Shown: positions 39,446 through 47,791 of the stretch, one piece after another
Position numbering within the stretch: position 1 is the first letter of the stretch
How the letters are laid out: every line of letters begins with the position of its first letter
Source of the DNA: Cryobacterium tagatosivorans
GTDB lineage: Bacteria > Actinomycetota > Actinomycetes > Actinomycetales > Microbacteriaceae
DNA length: 64,000 nucleotides
Assembly (NCBI RefSeq): GCF_004402215.1
Contig: NZ_SOEZ01000061.1
Location: 1 to 64,000, forward strand
Direction of reading: 5' to 3'
The notes under the pieces: generated by a model
What the model was told of the DNA's origin: nothing
What the model saw: the letters and a program-made list of their open reading frames with translations, nothing else
Database searches by the model: none
Made by a program: the position numbers and the translations under genes

Positions 39446-39526
39446 GGGCATCTGTGCCGGAGCCGGCATCGCCGTGCTAACGGCGCCCAGTACACGTTCG
39501 GCAGCTGGCGTGCGGCTTTCGGACTA

Positions 39527-39787
39527 TCAGTTCCCGTAGTGGTAGCGGCACCCCGCGATGCGGACTTCGTCGCCTTCAACCTTGTAGATGAGACGGTGCT
39601 CCTCGGTGATGCGCCGCGACCAGTAACCCTGGAAGCCATGTTTCAAGGGCTCGGGCTTTCCGATGCCCTCGTTTCCGTTTCTTGCGACATCACGGAGGAG
39701 AGCGTTGATACGTTTGAGGATCTTGCGGTCTTGGGACTGCCACCATTCGTAGTCCTCCCAAGCAGCCTCATCCCAGACGAATTTCAC
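39527..39787 (-). CDS. yoeB: YoeB-family mRNA interferase toxin
   Basis: The 86-residue toxin of the RelE superfamily cleaves mRNA on the ribosome. Family motifs are FVWDEAAWEDYEWWQSQDR, KRINALLRDV, GKPEPLKHGFQGYWSRRI, EEHRLIYKV and the C-terminal CRYHYGN. Residues corresponding to the catalytic Glu46, Arg65 and His83 (KPEPLK, WSRRI, YHYGN) are all present. It overlaps yefM by 4 bp. Confidence 0.95.
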   Translation of the reverse strand: MKFVWDEAAWEDYEWWQSQDRKILKRINALLRDVARNGNEGIGKPEPLKHGFQGYWSRRITEEHRLIYKVEGDEVRIAGCRYHYGN

Positions 39788-40035
39788 TCGGTCAGGTCGT
39801 TCACGGTGCCACGTCCGGACTCTAGCCGTTCGATCGATCCGAGGAGTCGTCGCGCATTGGCCGGATTCCTCAGCAGGTAGGCCGTCTCCTTGAGCGACTC
39901 GTACTCATCGAGAGAGACGATCACAACCGGCTCATGCCCGGCGCGGGTGATGACGACTTCCTCACGATCATCGACCACCCGGGACAGCGTCTCGGCGTAG
40001 CGCGCTCGTGATTCCGAATACGTCATGGTTCTCAT
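39784..40035 (-). CDS. yefM: YefM-family antitoxin
   Basis: The 83-residue Phd/YefM-type antitoxin has the DNA-binding N-terminus MTYSESRARYAETLSRVV, then ITRAGHEPVVIVSLDEYESLKETAYLL, and an acidic C-terminal tail that wraps the toxin. ATG 40035 is chosen because AAGGAGG lies 6 nt upstream. It should repress its own operon through the paired TGTACGT elements directly upstream. Confidence 0.95.
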   Translation of the reverse strand: MRTMTYSESRARYAETLSRVVDDREEVVITRAGHEPVVIVSLDEYESLKETAYLLRNPANARRLLGSIERLESGRGTVNDLTE

Positions 40036-40047
40036 TAGAGGCCTCCT

Positions 40048-40066
40048 TGTACGTAATAGTGTACGT
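40048..40066 (-). promoter_or_regulatory. YefM operator candidate
   Basis: Two TGTACGT heptamers (40048-40054, 40060-40066) are spaced 12 bp centre to centre just upstream of the yefM ribosome site. E. coli YefM-YoeB binds TGTACA-type elements, so this is the probable autoregulatory operator. Confidence 0.65.
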
Positions 40067-40097
40067 CACGGCATGCGGCCCGGTGGCGGGTCGGATG

Positions 40098-40574
40098 TCA
40101 ATTCACCGCACGTTTAACGAGCGCGGCGATCTTTGCCTCGTCGGCCGCGGTGAACTCGGTCAGGGCAAAGGCCGTCGGCCAGAGGGCACCCTCGTCGAGG
40201 TTGGCCTCGTCGCTGAAGCCGAGCGTCGCGTACCTCGTCTTGAATTTCTGCGCGCCCTGGAAGAAGCAGACCACCTTGCCGTCCCTGGCGTACGCAGGCA
40301 TCCCGTACCAGAGCCTGGGCGCGAGTTGCGGGGCGCTCGCGGCGATCACGGCGTGGAGGCGCTCGGCCAGGACGCGGTCCGAATCCGGCATCCCCGCAAT
40401 CGCCGCGAGCACGGCGGTTTCATCCTCCGCCTTCTTGTTCGCGTCTTGGCCGCGCCGCTTCTCCGCTCTCAGCTCGGCAGCGCGCTCCTTGATGGCAGCC
40501 CGTTCCTCCTCCGAGAACCCCTCTGACGGTTGGCCCTTCGCCGTCGTCGTCCTGGCGGATTCCTGCTTCTTCAT
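40098..40574 (-). CDS. DUF1801 family protein
   Basis: The 158-residue protein has a charged Lys/Glu-rich N-terminal extension (1-55) and then the DUF1801/YdhG-like domain: [52 protein letters not shown] and [10 protein letters not shown]. The fold is iron-chaperone (frataxin)-like in Bacillus YdhG; the function is not established. ATG 40574 has AGGAG upstream, whereas the longer reading has no ribosome site. Confidence 0.85.
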   Translation of the reverse strand: MKKQESARTTTAKGQPSEGFSEEERAAIKERAAELRAEKRRGQDANKKAEDETAVLAAIAGMPDSDRVLAERLHAVIAASAPQLAPRLWYGMPAYARDGKVVCFFQGAQKFKTRYATLGFSDEANLDEGALWPTAFALTEFTAADEAKIAALVKRAVN

Positions 40575-40774
40575 AGCTGGTCGCTCCTCATCTCGTCGCG
40601 CCCAGCCGGGAGCAACGTTGTCGGCATGCCGAAAGATTAGGCCCAGCACGGCCCTGCCGTAGCGGTAGATCTCGAACTCGCTGGGAATTGTGACAACTCG
40701 ACGGTAACGAGCGTATTTTGGCCGTTAGATCGTGCCGTGATCGGAGCGGTATGCGGAAAGGATCGGTGCCACGC

Positions 40775-41387
40775 GTGACAACACTCACTGGCATCCTGCT
40801 GACACTCGCGATCATCATGCTTGCGGGTGTCCTCACGTTGGCCGTCATCGCTCGGGCACTGTACAAACGCATTCGCCGCAGTCGCGCTCTGACCGGCACA
40901 GTGCTGCGCACTCGCACCCGCTTGAGTTGGGGTCCGCAGCACGAGGTCCTGAAACTCCGGTTGAGGCTGCAGGAAACCCTCGACAGCGGGCAGGCTGCCG
41001 TCGACCTGGCAGTGCTCGGCGCCGGCCCCCGTGGTGAACTTCCGCGACTCTTCCGTCGCATCCAGAGCGAGGGTGTCACGCTGGACTCCCAGTTGCGGCT
41101 GATGGCGAGCGAGAGTGATTCCCTTGTACTCGCCGAGGGGCTACCTGTGGCCCGGCCGCGTCGACCAGGTGGCCGGGTTGGTGCGCCGACTGCGCTCAGC
41201 GGTCGCTGCCGGCCTCGGGGACCTCACCGACGACACGCTTAAGACGCTGCGCTCTGAGGTCGACCGCGAGGTCTCCGCCCTGAATGCCGGAGTCCAGGAG
41301 CTGCGGGTGCTCAACGGACACGACGGAATGCCCGATTCGCGTCGACAGCTATCGATGGATGGCCTCTTGAGGGGGAACGAATCATGA
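40775..41387 (+). pseudogene. Membrane-anchored partner of PspA-like protein, frameshifted
   Basis: The first part (GTG 40775) has a membrane helix (TLTGILLTLAIIMLAGVLTL) and a cytoplasmic helical region down to DSQLRLMASESDSLVLAEGL. The second part, in another frame, continues RVDQVAGLVRRLRSAVAAGL and ends LNGHDGMPDSRR. Removing one base in the GGCCGCGTCGAC run near 41150-41165 joins the two. The stop overlaps the start of the PspA-like gene (ATGA). Function unknown; probably tethers or regulates the PspA-like protein. Confidence 0.7.
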
Positions 41388-42163
41388 GCGTCACTTCACG
41401 GCTGCGAGTCATCTTCCGCAGCAAGACCTCCCGCGCCCTCGACCGGTTGGAAGACCCCGGTGAAGCGCTGGACGACAGCTACGAGCAGCAGGTGAAGATG
41501 CTCCAGCAGGTTCGCCAGGGGTTGGCCGAGGTCGCGACGGCGAAGAAACGGATCGAACTGCAGGGGCAGGAAATGGGTGCCCGCTACCAGCGGCTGGCCG
41601 ACCAGGCCCAGGAGGCGCTCAACCAGGGCCGGGAGGACCTCGCCCGGACCGCCCTGGAGCGCCGCGCCCTCCTCGAGGGCCAGGTCGCAGCGCTCCGCGA
41701 CCAGCACATCGCCTTGCAGCAGCAGCAGGCGCAGCTGCAAGACAATGAGCGGCGTCTGGCCGAACGGGTCGCCGCATTCCGCACCGAAAAGGAGACGATG
41801 AAGGCCACCTATGCCGCCTCCGAAGCGCAGGTCAGGGCAAACGAGGCCGCGGCGGGCATCGGCGCCCAAGTGAGCGACGTCGGCGCCAACCTCGACCGGG
41901 CCAGAAACCGGGTCGCCCAGATGCAGGCCCGCGCGGCCGCCACCGACAAGCTGCTCGCCAGCGGCGCGCTCAACGATCTCACCGCCCCACCCGACGCCGA
42001 CCTCGAACGGCAATTGTCGGCGGGTGCAATGAAAGCGGACGTCGAACGTCAACTTCAGGCCATGAAGAACGGCGGCGCTTCGGACAGGGGCCGCGGCACC
42101 ACTACTCCGGGTGCCGGAACAGACGCGTGGCTGAGCATCGGACAACACCCGAACGCGCCCTGA
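41384..42163 (+). CDS. PspA/IM30 family protein (copy 1)
   Basis: The 259-residue protein is almost entirely alpha-helical coiled coil, as in ESCRT-III-like PspA. It starts with a short amphipathic helix (MSVTSRLRVIFRSKTSRALD), has EDPGEALDDSYEQQVKMLQQ in place of the usual EDPxxxLDQ, and then heptad-rich segments to about residue 190. A disordered Gly/Thr tail follows. It is coupled to the upstream membrane protein. Expected role: binding stressed membrane. A second PspA-like gene is at 60777. Confidence 0.85.
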   Translation: MSVTSRLRVIFRSKTSRALDRLEDPGEALDDSYEQQVKMLQQVRQGLAEVATAKKRIELQGQEMGARYQRLADQAQEALNQGREDLARTALERRALLEGQVAALRDQHIALQQQQAQLQDNERRLAERVAAFRTEKETMKATYAASEAQVRANEAAAGIGAQVSDVGANLDRARNRVAQMQARAAATDKLLASGALNDLTAPPDADLERQLSAGAMKADVERQLQAMKNGGASDRGRGTTTPGAGTDAWLSIGQHPNAP

Positions 42164-42226
42164 GCGAACCGGGCCCCCGCGGCGGCGTTCGCCGCGCTCG
42201 ACCGGCCGATGTGGGAGGATGCGGCC

Positions 42227-43174
42227 GTGACCGATCACCCTGAACGCCGGATGCTCCTCGACACGGCCGCACTGTACTTCCGCGCGTTCTACGCGGTGCC
42301 CGACTCCATGCGCGCGCCGAACGGGATGCCCGTGAACGCCGTACGCGGGCTGCTCGACATCGTCGCTCGGCTCGCCTCCGAGTTCCAGCCGAGCGAAATC
42401 GTGGCCTGCTGGGACGACGCCTGGCGACCGCAGTGGCGCGTGGATCTGATCCCCACCTACAAGACCCACCGGGTGGCCGCGGCGCAACCGGCCGATGCGG
42501 ACCCTCCGCTCGAGGAGGTTCCGGACCTGCTCACACCGCAGGTCGCGGTCATCCGCGAGGTTCTCGGCGCGCTCGGCGTGCCGGTCGTCGGCGCCCCGGA
42601 TCACGAGGCAGACGATGTCATCGGCACGCTGGCATCGCATTCTCCGATCCCCGTGGATGTCGTCACCGGTGACCGTGACCTATTCCAGCTGGTCGACGAC
42701 TCTCGCGAGGTGCGGGTGATCTACACCGGTCGCGGCATGGCACGGCTCGAGATTCTGACGGATGCCGCGCTCGAGGCCAAGTACGGGGTCACTCCGGCGC
42801 AGTACGCGGACTTTGCGGCGCTGCGCGGAGACGCATCGGATGGACTGCCCGGGGTGCCCGGCGTGGGAGAGAAAACGGCAGTCAGGCTGCTGTCGGCCTA
42901 CGGAAACCTCGACGGGATCATCGCCGCAGCGGCCGCCCCGGCATCCGGGATGGCAGCGCCCGTGCGCGCCCGGATCCTCGCCGCCGCCGACTACCTGACG
43001 GTCGCCCCGGCGGTGGTCAAGGTCGTGCGCGACCTCGACCTGCCGGCGTTCGACGCCCGTATCCGGGTCAGCACTCGCGAACAGGCAGCCGAACTGGATC
43101 GACTCGGCGCCCACTGGGGGCTCGGGGCATCGATGACGCGCGCCCGAGACGCCCTGGGCGCATTGAGTTCTTAG
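42227..43174 (+). CDS. Stand-alone 5'-3' exonuclease (FEN/PolA N-domain like)
   Basis: The 315-residue protein matches the 5' nuclease domain of DNA polymerase I without polymerase. Metal ligands are visible in MLLDTAALYFRAF, IVACWDDA, DHEADDVIGTLA and VVTGDRDLFQLV; the helix-hairpin-helix reads LRGDASDGLPGVPGVGEKTA. GTG 42227 has GGGAGGA upstream. It probably processes flaps or RNA primers. Its stop shares bases with the convergent gene's stop (TTAG). Confidence 0.9.
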   Translation: MTDHPERRMLLDTAALYFRAFYAVPDSMRAPNGMPVNAVRGLLDIVARLASEFQPSEIVACWDDAWRPQWRVDLIPTYKTHRVAAAQPADADPPLEEVPDLLTPQVAVIREVLGALGVPVVGAPDHEADDVIGTLASHSPIPVDVVTGDRDLFQLVDDSREVRVIYTGRGMARLEILTDAALEAKYGVTPAQYADFAALRGDASDGLPGVPGVGEKTAVRLLSAYGNLDGIIAAAAAPASGMAAPVRARILAAADYLTVAPAVVKVVRDLDLPAFDARIRVSTREQAAELDRLGAHWGLGASMTRARDALGALSS

Positions 43175-44121
43175 GGCGTGACGACCACCTTGCCGAGCGC
43201 GCGCCCCTCACCGACGCGGGCGAGCGCCAGCGGCACGTCGTCGAGCGGGAAGGTGCGGTCGATGTGGGTGCGAAGATCGCCGGCGACGCAGCGCTCGGCG
43301 ACGGGCTCGAAGTGAGCCGGGCCCTGCCTCACCATGAGGACCCCGAGTCGGCGCCCGGTGAGGAGGCCCAGCGTGGCCCCGATCGTCGCCACCCGCAGCA
43401 GCGTTCGCACGGTTCCGCCGACGCAGAGGTAGCGGCCGCCGGGAGCCAGCGCCCGCCGGTAGGCGAAGACGGATCGGTGCGCGACGAGATCGAGCACGAG
43501 GTCGAACGGTTCGAGCCGGGTGAAGTCCGCGCTGCGATAGTCGACCACTGCGTCGGCCCCGAGTTCTCTCATGAAATCCTGCTTGCCCGCGTTGTCGACG
43601 CCGGTCACGTGCGCCCCGGCGAGCTTGGCGAGCTGGATCGCGAGCGAGCCCGACCCGCCGCCCGCCCCGTTGATCAGCACGCGCTGCCCGCGGCGAACGC
43701 CGGCGGTTCCCTGAAGCGCGATCGAGCCCGCCTGGGGCAGTGTCGAGGCCTCGGCGAACGTCAACTCCCCCGGCTTATGTGCGAGCGCCGCCTCGGGCGC
43801 CACCGCGTAGTCGGCGAAGCCGCCCATGAGACCCAGATTGTCGCCGTACACCTCATCACCCAGGCGGAACCGGGTGACGCCGGAGCCCACAGACGCGACG
43901 CGGCCGGCGATGTCGGATCCGAGCACCCGGCGCGCCGGGGCGCGCAGTCCCCCGATCCGCGCGTACATCGGAGATCCCCGCAGGCATTCCCAGTCCGAGA
44001 GATTGACGGATGTCGCGGCGACCTCGACGAGCACCTGGTTCGCGCCGGGCGACGGCGTCGGAACCTCCTCGACCCGCAGCCGGTCGGGCGTGCCATACCG
44101 GTCGTAGACGACGGCCCTCAT
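43171..44121 (-). CDS. Medium-chain dehydrogenase, NADPH:quinone reductase-like
   Basis: The 316-residue protein has a GroES-like domain (1-120; RVLGSDIAGRVASVGSGVTRF) and a Rossmann domain with VLINGAGGGSGSLAIQLAKL near residue 145. Cysteine and histidine ligands of the catalytic and structural zinc are missing, which places it in the zinc-free quinone reductase group. The ending GEGRALGKVVVTP is typical. ATG 44121 (MRAVVYDRYG) is chosen; the extra upstream codons lack similarity. Confidence 0.88.
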   Translation of the reverse strand: MRAVVYDRYGTPDRLRVEEVPTPSPGANQVLVEVAATSVNLSDWECLRGSPMYARIGGLRAPARRVLGSDIAGRVASVGSGVTRFRLGDEVYGDNLGLMGGFADYAVAPEAALAHKPGELTFAEASTLPQAGSIALQGTAGVRRGQRVLINGAGGGSGSLAIQLAKLAGAHVTGVDNAGKQDFMRELGADAVVDYRSADFTRLEPFDLVLDLVAHRSVFAYRRALAPGGRYLCVGGTVRTLLRVATIGATLGLLTGRRLGVLMVRQGPAHFEPVAERCVAGDLRTHIDRTFPLDDVPLALARVGEGRALGKVVVTP

Positions 44122-44198
44122 GCTGACCGTCCGGAAAGCGCGCGGTGCGGGGAACTGAACATGTGAGTGAGTGTACGGGAGCACAAACCCGATGAGCG

Positions 44199-44204
44199 TA
44201 CGCT
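44199..44204 (+). promoter_or_regulatory. -10 box of a probable leaderless promoter
   Basis: TACGCT ends 6 nt before ATG 44211 and there is no ribosome site. It lies in the divergent gap with the MDR gene. Confidence 0.45.
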
Positions 44205-44210
44205 GGGCGC

Positions 44211-45089
44211 ATGACGGATGCCGCGCTGATCGGCCCGGTGGACGCCCCCGACCTGCACGTGATGAGCTACAACATCCGCCGGCGTTTCCCCCACCTCCGG
44301 CCGGGAAGCCCGGATCGCTGGGCCACCCGCAAGCGACTCGTTCGACGCATCCTCGCGGCCGAGCAGCCGACGCTGCTGGGCGTGCAGGAGGCGTTGGCCG
44401 ACCAGGCCGAGTTCGTTGCGGACGCCCTCGGACCGCACTACCGGTGGGTCGGCCACGGCCGCAAAGCCTCCGGGCAGGACGAACGATGCGCGGTCTTCTA
44501 CGACTCGCGGCGGCTGGAGCTGACCGCTTGGCGGCAACACGCCCTGTCCACGACGCCGGAGCAGCCCGGGTCCAGATCGTGGGGAAACCTGACGCCGCGG
44601 GTGGTCGTGTCAGCCGACTTCACGGACACCGCGACCGGAGCACGGCTGCTCGCCTTCAACACCCACTTGGATCACCTCTCGTGGCGTTCGAGGCTCGAAT
44701 CGGCGACGTTCATCCTGGGTCTCGTGCGGGCCGCTCGCGCGGCGGAGCCGGACGCCGCGATCGTCGTGACCGGCGACTTCAACGCGAACGTGGACTCGGC
44801 CGTCTACCGCCGGCTCACGGCAGACGGGGCGCTCCGGGACGCCTGGGAGGTGGCGGCCGAGCGCCTCACGCCGCAATGGGGCACCTATTCGAACTACCGG
44901 CGCCGGCGCGCGGGCGCCAAACGCATCGACCTCATCCTGGTGGGGCACGGAGTCACCGTGGCGAGCGCGGGGATCAACGCCGTCCGGTTCGACAGCAGTG
45001 CGGCATCCGATCACGAACCGGTTCAGGCGGTGCTGCACTCCGGCGACCGGTCGCCTGGGGCATCGGACCCGTCTAGTGTGATGCCATGA
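44211..45089 (+). CDS. Endonuclease/exonuclease/phosphatase family hydrolase
   Basis: The 292-residue cytosolic protein has the EEP fold: LHVMSYNIRR near residue 15, LLGVQEAL with the metal glutamate near 55, AFNTHLDH near 150, VVTGDFNAN near 185, and KRIDLILV...SDHEPVQA at the end. All metal and catalytic residues (Asn, Glu, His, Asp, Asn, His) are present. The substrate, nucleic acid or phosphoester, is undetermined. It overlaps the next gene by 4 bp. Confidence 0.9.
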   Translation: MTDAALIGPVDAPDLHVMSYNIRRRFPHLRPGSPDRWATRKRLVRRILAAEQPTLLGVQEALADQAEFVADALGPHYRWVGHGRKASGQDERCAVFYDSRRLELTAWRQHALSTTPEQPGSRSWGNLTPRVVVSADFTDTATGARLLAFNTHLDHLSWRSRLESATFILGLVRAARAAEPDAAIVVTGDFNANVDSAVYRRLTADGALRDAWEVAAERLTPQWGTYSNYRRRRAGAKRIDLILVGHGVTVASAGINAVRFDSSAASDHEPVQAVLHSGDRSPGASDPSSVMP

Positions 45090-45691
45090 CCGGGTCATTC
45101 CTGCGGGCGCCTTCGGGAGCCGCCGAGACGGCCGCCGACGCGCTCCGGGTGCTGGCCCTCATCTGCATCGTGGTCGCGGGCGTCGGCTGGGGCCCGATCG
45201 AGGGGGTGAGCCTCGCGTTCGTGGCCGGCGGGATGCTCCTCCCCCGCCCGCTGGGCGTCCGGCCGAGCGTCGACATCGCGTTCGGCATCGTGCTGCTCGT
45301 CGCCGTCTGGAGCAGCGTGCTGCACATCTACATCTCGACGCGCTGGTGGGATCTCCCGATGCACTTCCTCACCAACGGACTCTGCGCCGCGCTGTGCTAC
45401 ATCGGGCTGGTGCGGCTCGGGATCGTGGCCGACGCCGCGACGCTCCCGCGGCCGATGGTGTCGGCCGTCGTGATGACCGCCGCCCTGGGGCTCTCACTCG
45501 GCGTGCTCTGGGAAGTCTTCGAGTGGTTCGGGCATACCTTCATCGACGGGAAGATTTTCGTCGGGTACGTCGATTCGATCGGGGACCTGGCCTGGGGCGC
45601 TGCCGGCGCCGTGGTCGCGGGCTTCAGCATGCCGTTCCTGATGGGCCGCGCTTCCGCTGCGGCCCCCCTGCGCGCCCCTGCCCTCGACTGA
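45086..45691 (+). CDS. Polytopic membrane protein, DUF2238/YjdF-like
   Basis: The 201-residue protein has about six hydrophobic segments. The phrase RWWDLPMHFLTNGL, then WEVFEWFGHTFI and YVDSIGDLAWGAAGAVVAG, match the YjdF-type family of unknown function with conserved His, Asp and Glu residues in membrane-facing loops. The ATG overlaps the EEP gene's stop (ATGA). Confidence 0.78.
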   Translation: MTGSFLRAPSGAAETAADALRVLALICIVVAGVGWGPIEGVSLAFVAGGMLLPRPLGVRPSVDIAFGIVLLVAVWSSVLHIYISTRWWDLPMHFLTNGLCAALCYIGLVRLGIVADAATLPRPMVSAVVMTAALGLSLGVLWEVFEWFGHTFIDGKIFVGYVDSIGDLAWGAAGAVVAGFSMPFLMGRASAAAPLRAPALD

Positions 45692-45847
45692 GCCGGGCAG
45701 CCGCCCTCCAACGTCCGTAGCCAGCGCAAAGAGGAAGGCCTACTATGTGCGCACAACCCCACTCCGGGGACCAGCTCCGGGAGCTCCTCTCATCCGGTCG
45801 GGCACAGTTCGATGCCTGCGTCCCGGACATCACAGGACAGGAAGAAC

Positions 45848-46168
45848 ATGACGAAGTATCTGTTCGAAGCGAACTACGTCGGCGAGGGCATCAAGGGCCT
45901 CATGCGTGAGGGCGGCACGAAGCGCCGGGACGCGCTCGTCGAGGCCGTCAAGTCCGTAGGAGGCTCACTCGAGAGTTTCTACTACGCCTTCGGGGAGACC
46001 GACGTCCTGGGGATCATCGAGGTCCCGGAACCGGCCGCCGCCGCCGCCCTGTCGCTTCTGATCAATTCGACGGGCAGCGTGCAAGTGCGCCTCAAGCCGC
46101 TGATGACACCGGAGGATCTCGACGACGCGGCCAGGAAGACGCCGTCGTACCGGGCCCCCGGGAAATAG
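45848..46168 (+). CDS. GYD domain protein
   Basis: The 106-residue protein starts MTKYLFEANYVGEGIKGLMR, the GYD-domain hallmark (Y...NYTxxGIxGL), and continues GGSLESFYYAFGETDVLGII and VRLKPLMTPEDLD. It has a ferredoxin-like fold of unknown function, near-universal in small stand-alone form. AGGAAG precedes ATG 45848. A short alternative frame upstream (45745) overlaps it and is not supported. Confidence 0.88.
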   Translation: MTKYLFEANYVGEGIKGLMREGGTKRRDALVEAVKSVGGSLESFYYAFGETDVLGIIEVPEPAAAAALSLLINSTGSVQVRLKPLMTPEDLDDAARKTPSYRAPGK

Positions 46169-46329
46169 TAGCCAGGGCGCAACTCACCCGGCAGCCAGAC
46201 TGTCGTTCTGCGGATCACCAAGTAGCGCGGACCGCTTCGAGGGATTGACGGGTCGACAAGGCAGCGCGCCCGGCATGTGCCACAATCACTCCGACGGCGC
46301 TCCCGCGCGCCGAGAAGCGAGGAAAGCAG

Positions 46330-46926
46330 ATGGCCGAAGTGCTGTTGTTCCATCACGCGCACGGACTGACGTCCGGTGTCCTTGACTTCGCCGAGAACCT
46401 CAGGCTCGCCGGTCACACCGTGCATACCCCCGATCTCTACGACGGGCAGGTCTTCGACGACCTGGACGACGGTGTGGCCTACGCCCAGCGAGTGGGATTC
46501 AGCACCATCATCGAGCGTGGACGGGCGGCCGGCGACGGACTGCCCCGCGAGCTCGTCTACGCCGGGTTCTCCGTCGGGGTGTTGCCGGCACAGATGCTGG
46601 CCCAGACCCGGCCCGGGGCGAAGGGCGCGCTCCTGTTCCATTCGTGCGTCCCGACATCCGAGTTCGGCGGCGCGTGGCCCGAGGGAGTGCCCGTCCAGAT
46701 CCACGGCATGGATGCGGACGCGTACTTCGTCGATGAGGGCGACATCGACGCGGCCCGCGCACTCGTCGAGACGACGCCGGATACCGGGCTGTTCCTCTAC
46801 CCCGGCGGTGAGCACCTGTTCGCCGACAACAGCCTGCCTGCCTACGACGGGCCTGCGGCCACCCTCCTCACCGAGCGGGTGCTGCGCTTCCTCGGGGACG
46901 TCAGCCAGGAACCGTCGACGGCCTAG
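46330..46926 (+). CDS. Dienelactone hydrolase family protein with Ser nucleophile
   Basis: The 198-residue alpha/beta hydrolase begins EVLLFHHAHGLTSGV with the oxyanion region, carries the nucleophile elbow YAGFSVGVLPAQ near residue 80, the acid in MDADAYFVDEGD near 127 and the His in YPGGEHLFAD near 157. Classical dienelactone hydrolases use Cys in GxCxG; this one has Ser, so an esterase-type activity is more likely. AGGAAAG is upstream. Its TAG shares bases with the convergent gene (CTAG). Confidence 0.82.
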   Translation: MAEVLLFHHAHGLTSGVLDFAENLRLAGHTVHTPDLYDGQVFDDLDDGVAYAQRVGFSTIIERGRAAGDGLPRELVYAGFSVGVLPAQMLAQTRPGAKGALLFHSCVPTSEFGGAWPEGVPVQIHGMDADAYFVDEGDIDAARALVETTPDTGLFLYPGGEHLFADNSLPAYDGPAATLLTERVLRFLGDVSQEPSTA

Positions 46927-47213
46927 CCCGGAGTGTTCCCAGGCGCCATCGTGGCCATTCCGGGACGAACGGGCACGAACTGGATGTTCTTCGAGGGGTG
47001 CACGGTCTTCGCGGGGAGCCGCGAGAACCCTTTCGCGTCGAGGTGATTCGTCGCTCGGTACACCATCACGGCCTCGTCATAGATGTCGTTCAGGCGCCGG
47101 CCGGAGAACGTCTCCACGGACCCGTCCGTGAAGGTGATCGAAATGAGCGAACCGGCCGGGAAGTGCCGGTTCATCCGGATGAAGCCGTCGGCGTCCTGGG
47201 TGAGATTGATCAT
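46923..47213 (-). CDS. Hypothetical small protein
   Basis: A 96-residue frame with a short beta-rich middle (SLISITFTDGSVETFSG, EAVMVYRATNHLDAKGFSRL) and a Met/Pro-rich end. No signal peptide or membrane helix. A GAGG-containing stretch precedes ATG 47213. Family not recognised; retained because it fills the interval and has consistent high-GC codon use. Confidence 0.6.
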   Translation of the reverse strand: MINLTQDADGFIRMNRHFPAGSLISITFTDGSVETFSGRRLNDIYDEAVMVYRATNHLDAKGFSRLPAKTVHPSKNIQFVPVRPGMATMAPGNTPG

Positions 47214-47271
47214 GTGGTTCCTCTTTCGTGAACGTCAAGTCTCCCGCATCTCGGCGCCGAGCGATGTGCGT

Positions 47272-47748
47272 CTAGGCCGTCTGCGTCAGCGCGTCGCCAT
47301 CGAGCCGGAACGTGCTCCACCCGTCGAGCGGCACGGCGCCGAGCGACTTGTAGAAGCCGATCGCCGGGTCGTTCCAGTCCAGGACAGCCCACTCGAGGCG
47401 GGCATAGCCGCGCTCGACGCAGATCGCCGCGAGCCGCGTCAGCAATGCCTTCCCGTATCCGCTGCCGCGGAAGGCGGGGCGCACGTAGAGGTCCTCGAGG
47501 TGGATGCCGTGCACGCCCTCCCAGGTCGAGAAGGTGAGGTACCACAGGGCCACCCCGGCGAGCGTGCCCTCCTCCGGGCCGTCCACGACCAGCGCAAAGA
47601 CGGCGGGGCTCTCGCCGAACAGGGCCGATCGCAACCCGTCCTCGGTGGCTACGACCGCATCGGGCTCCTTTTCGTAGACGGCGAGCTCCACGATGAGGCG
47701 GAGGATCTCGCGGAGATCGGACGGTTCGGCGGCGCGCAGGAGGCTCAT
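47272..47748 (-). CDS. GNAT N-acetyltransferase (diamine acetyltransferase-like)
   Basis: The 158-residue protein has the GNAT fold: LRAAEPSDLREILRLIVELA, ALWYLTFSTWEGVHGIHLED, the acetyl-CoA loop VRPAFRGSGYGKALL, and the ending WAVLDWNDPAIGFYKSLGA with VPLDGW. The FSTWEGxxGIHLEDLYV and WNxPAIxFYxSLGA segments are those of spermidine/thialysine acetyltransferase (SAT-like), which suggests an amine substrate. Monocistronic. Confidence 0.88.
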   Translation of the reverse strand: MSLLRAAEPSDLREILRLIVELAVYEKEPDAVVATEDGLRSALFGESPAVFALVVDGPEEGTLAGVALWYLTFSTWEGVHGIHLEDLYVRPAFRGSGYGKALLTRLAAICVERGYARLEWAVLDWNDPAIGFYKSLGAVPLDGWSTFRLDGDALTQTA

Positions 47749-47791
47749 CCAGTCAGCGTACTTTCTCGCAAGCCCTCCCCCGGCCCAGGTC

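Noticed and set aside
45745-45928. Short frame beginning MCAQPHSGDQL
   Set aside because: It overlaps the GYD gene in another frame and has no ribosome site; TACTAT there may be the GYD promoter.
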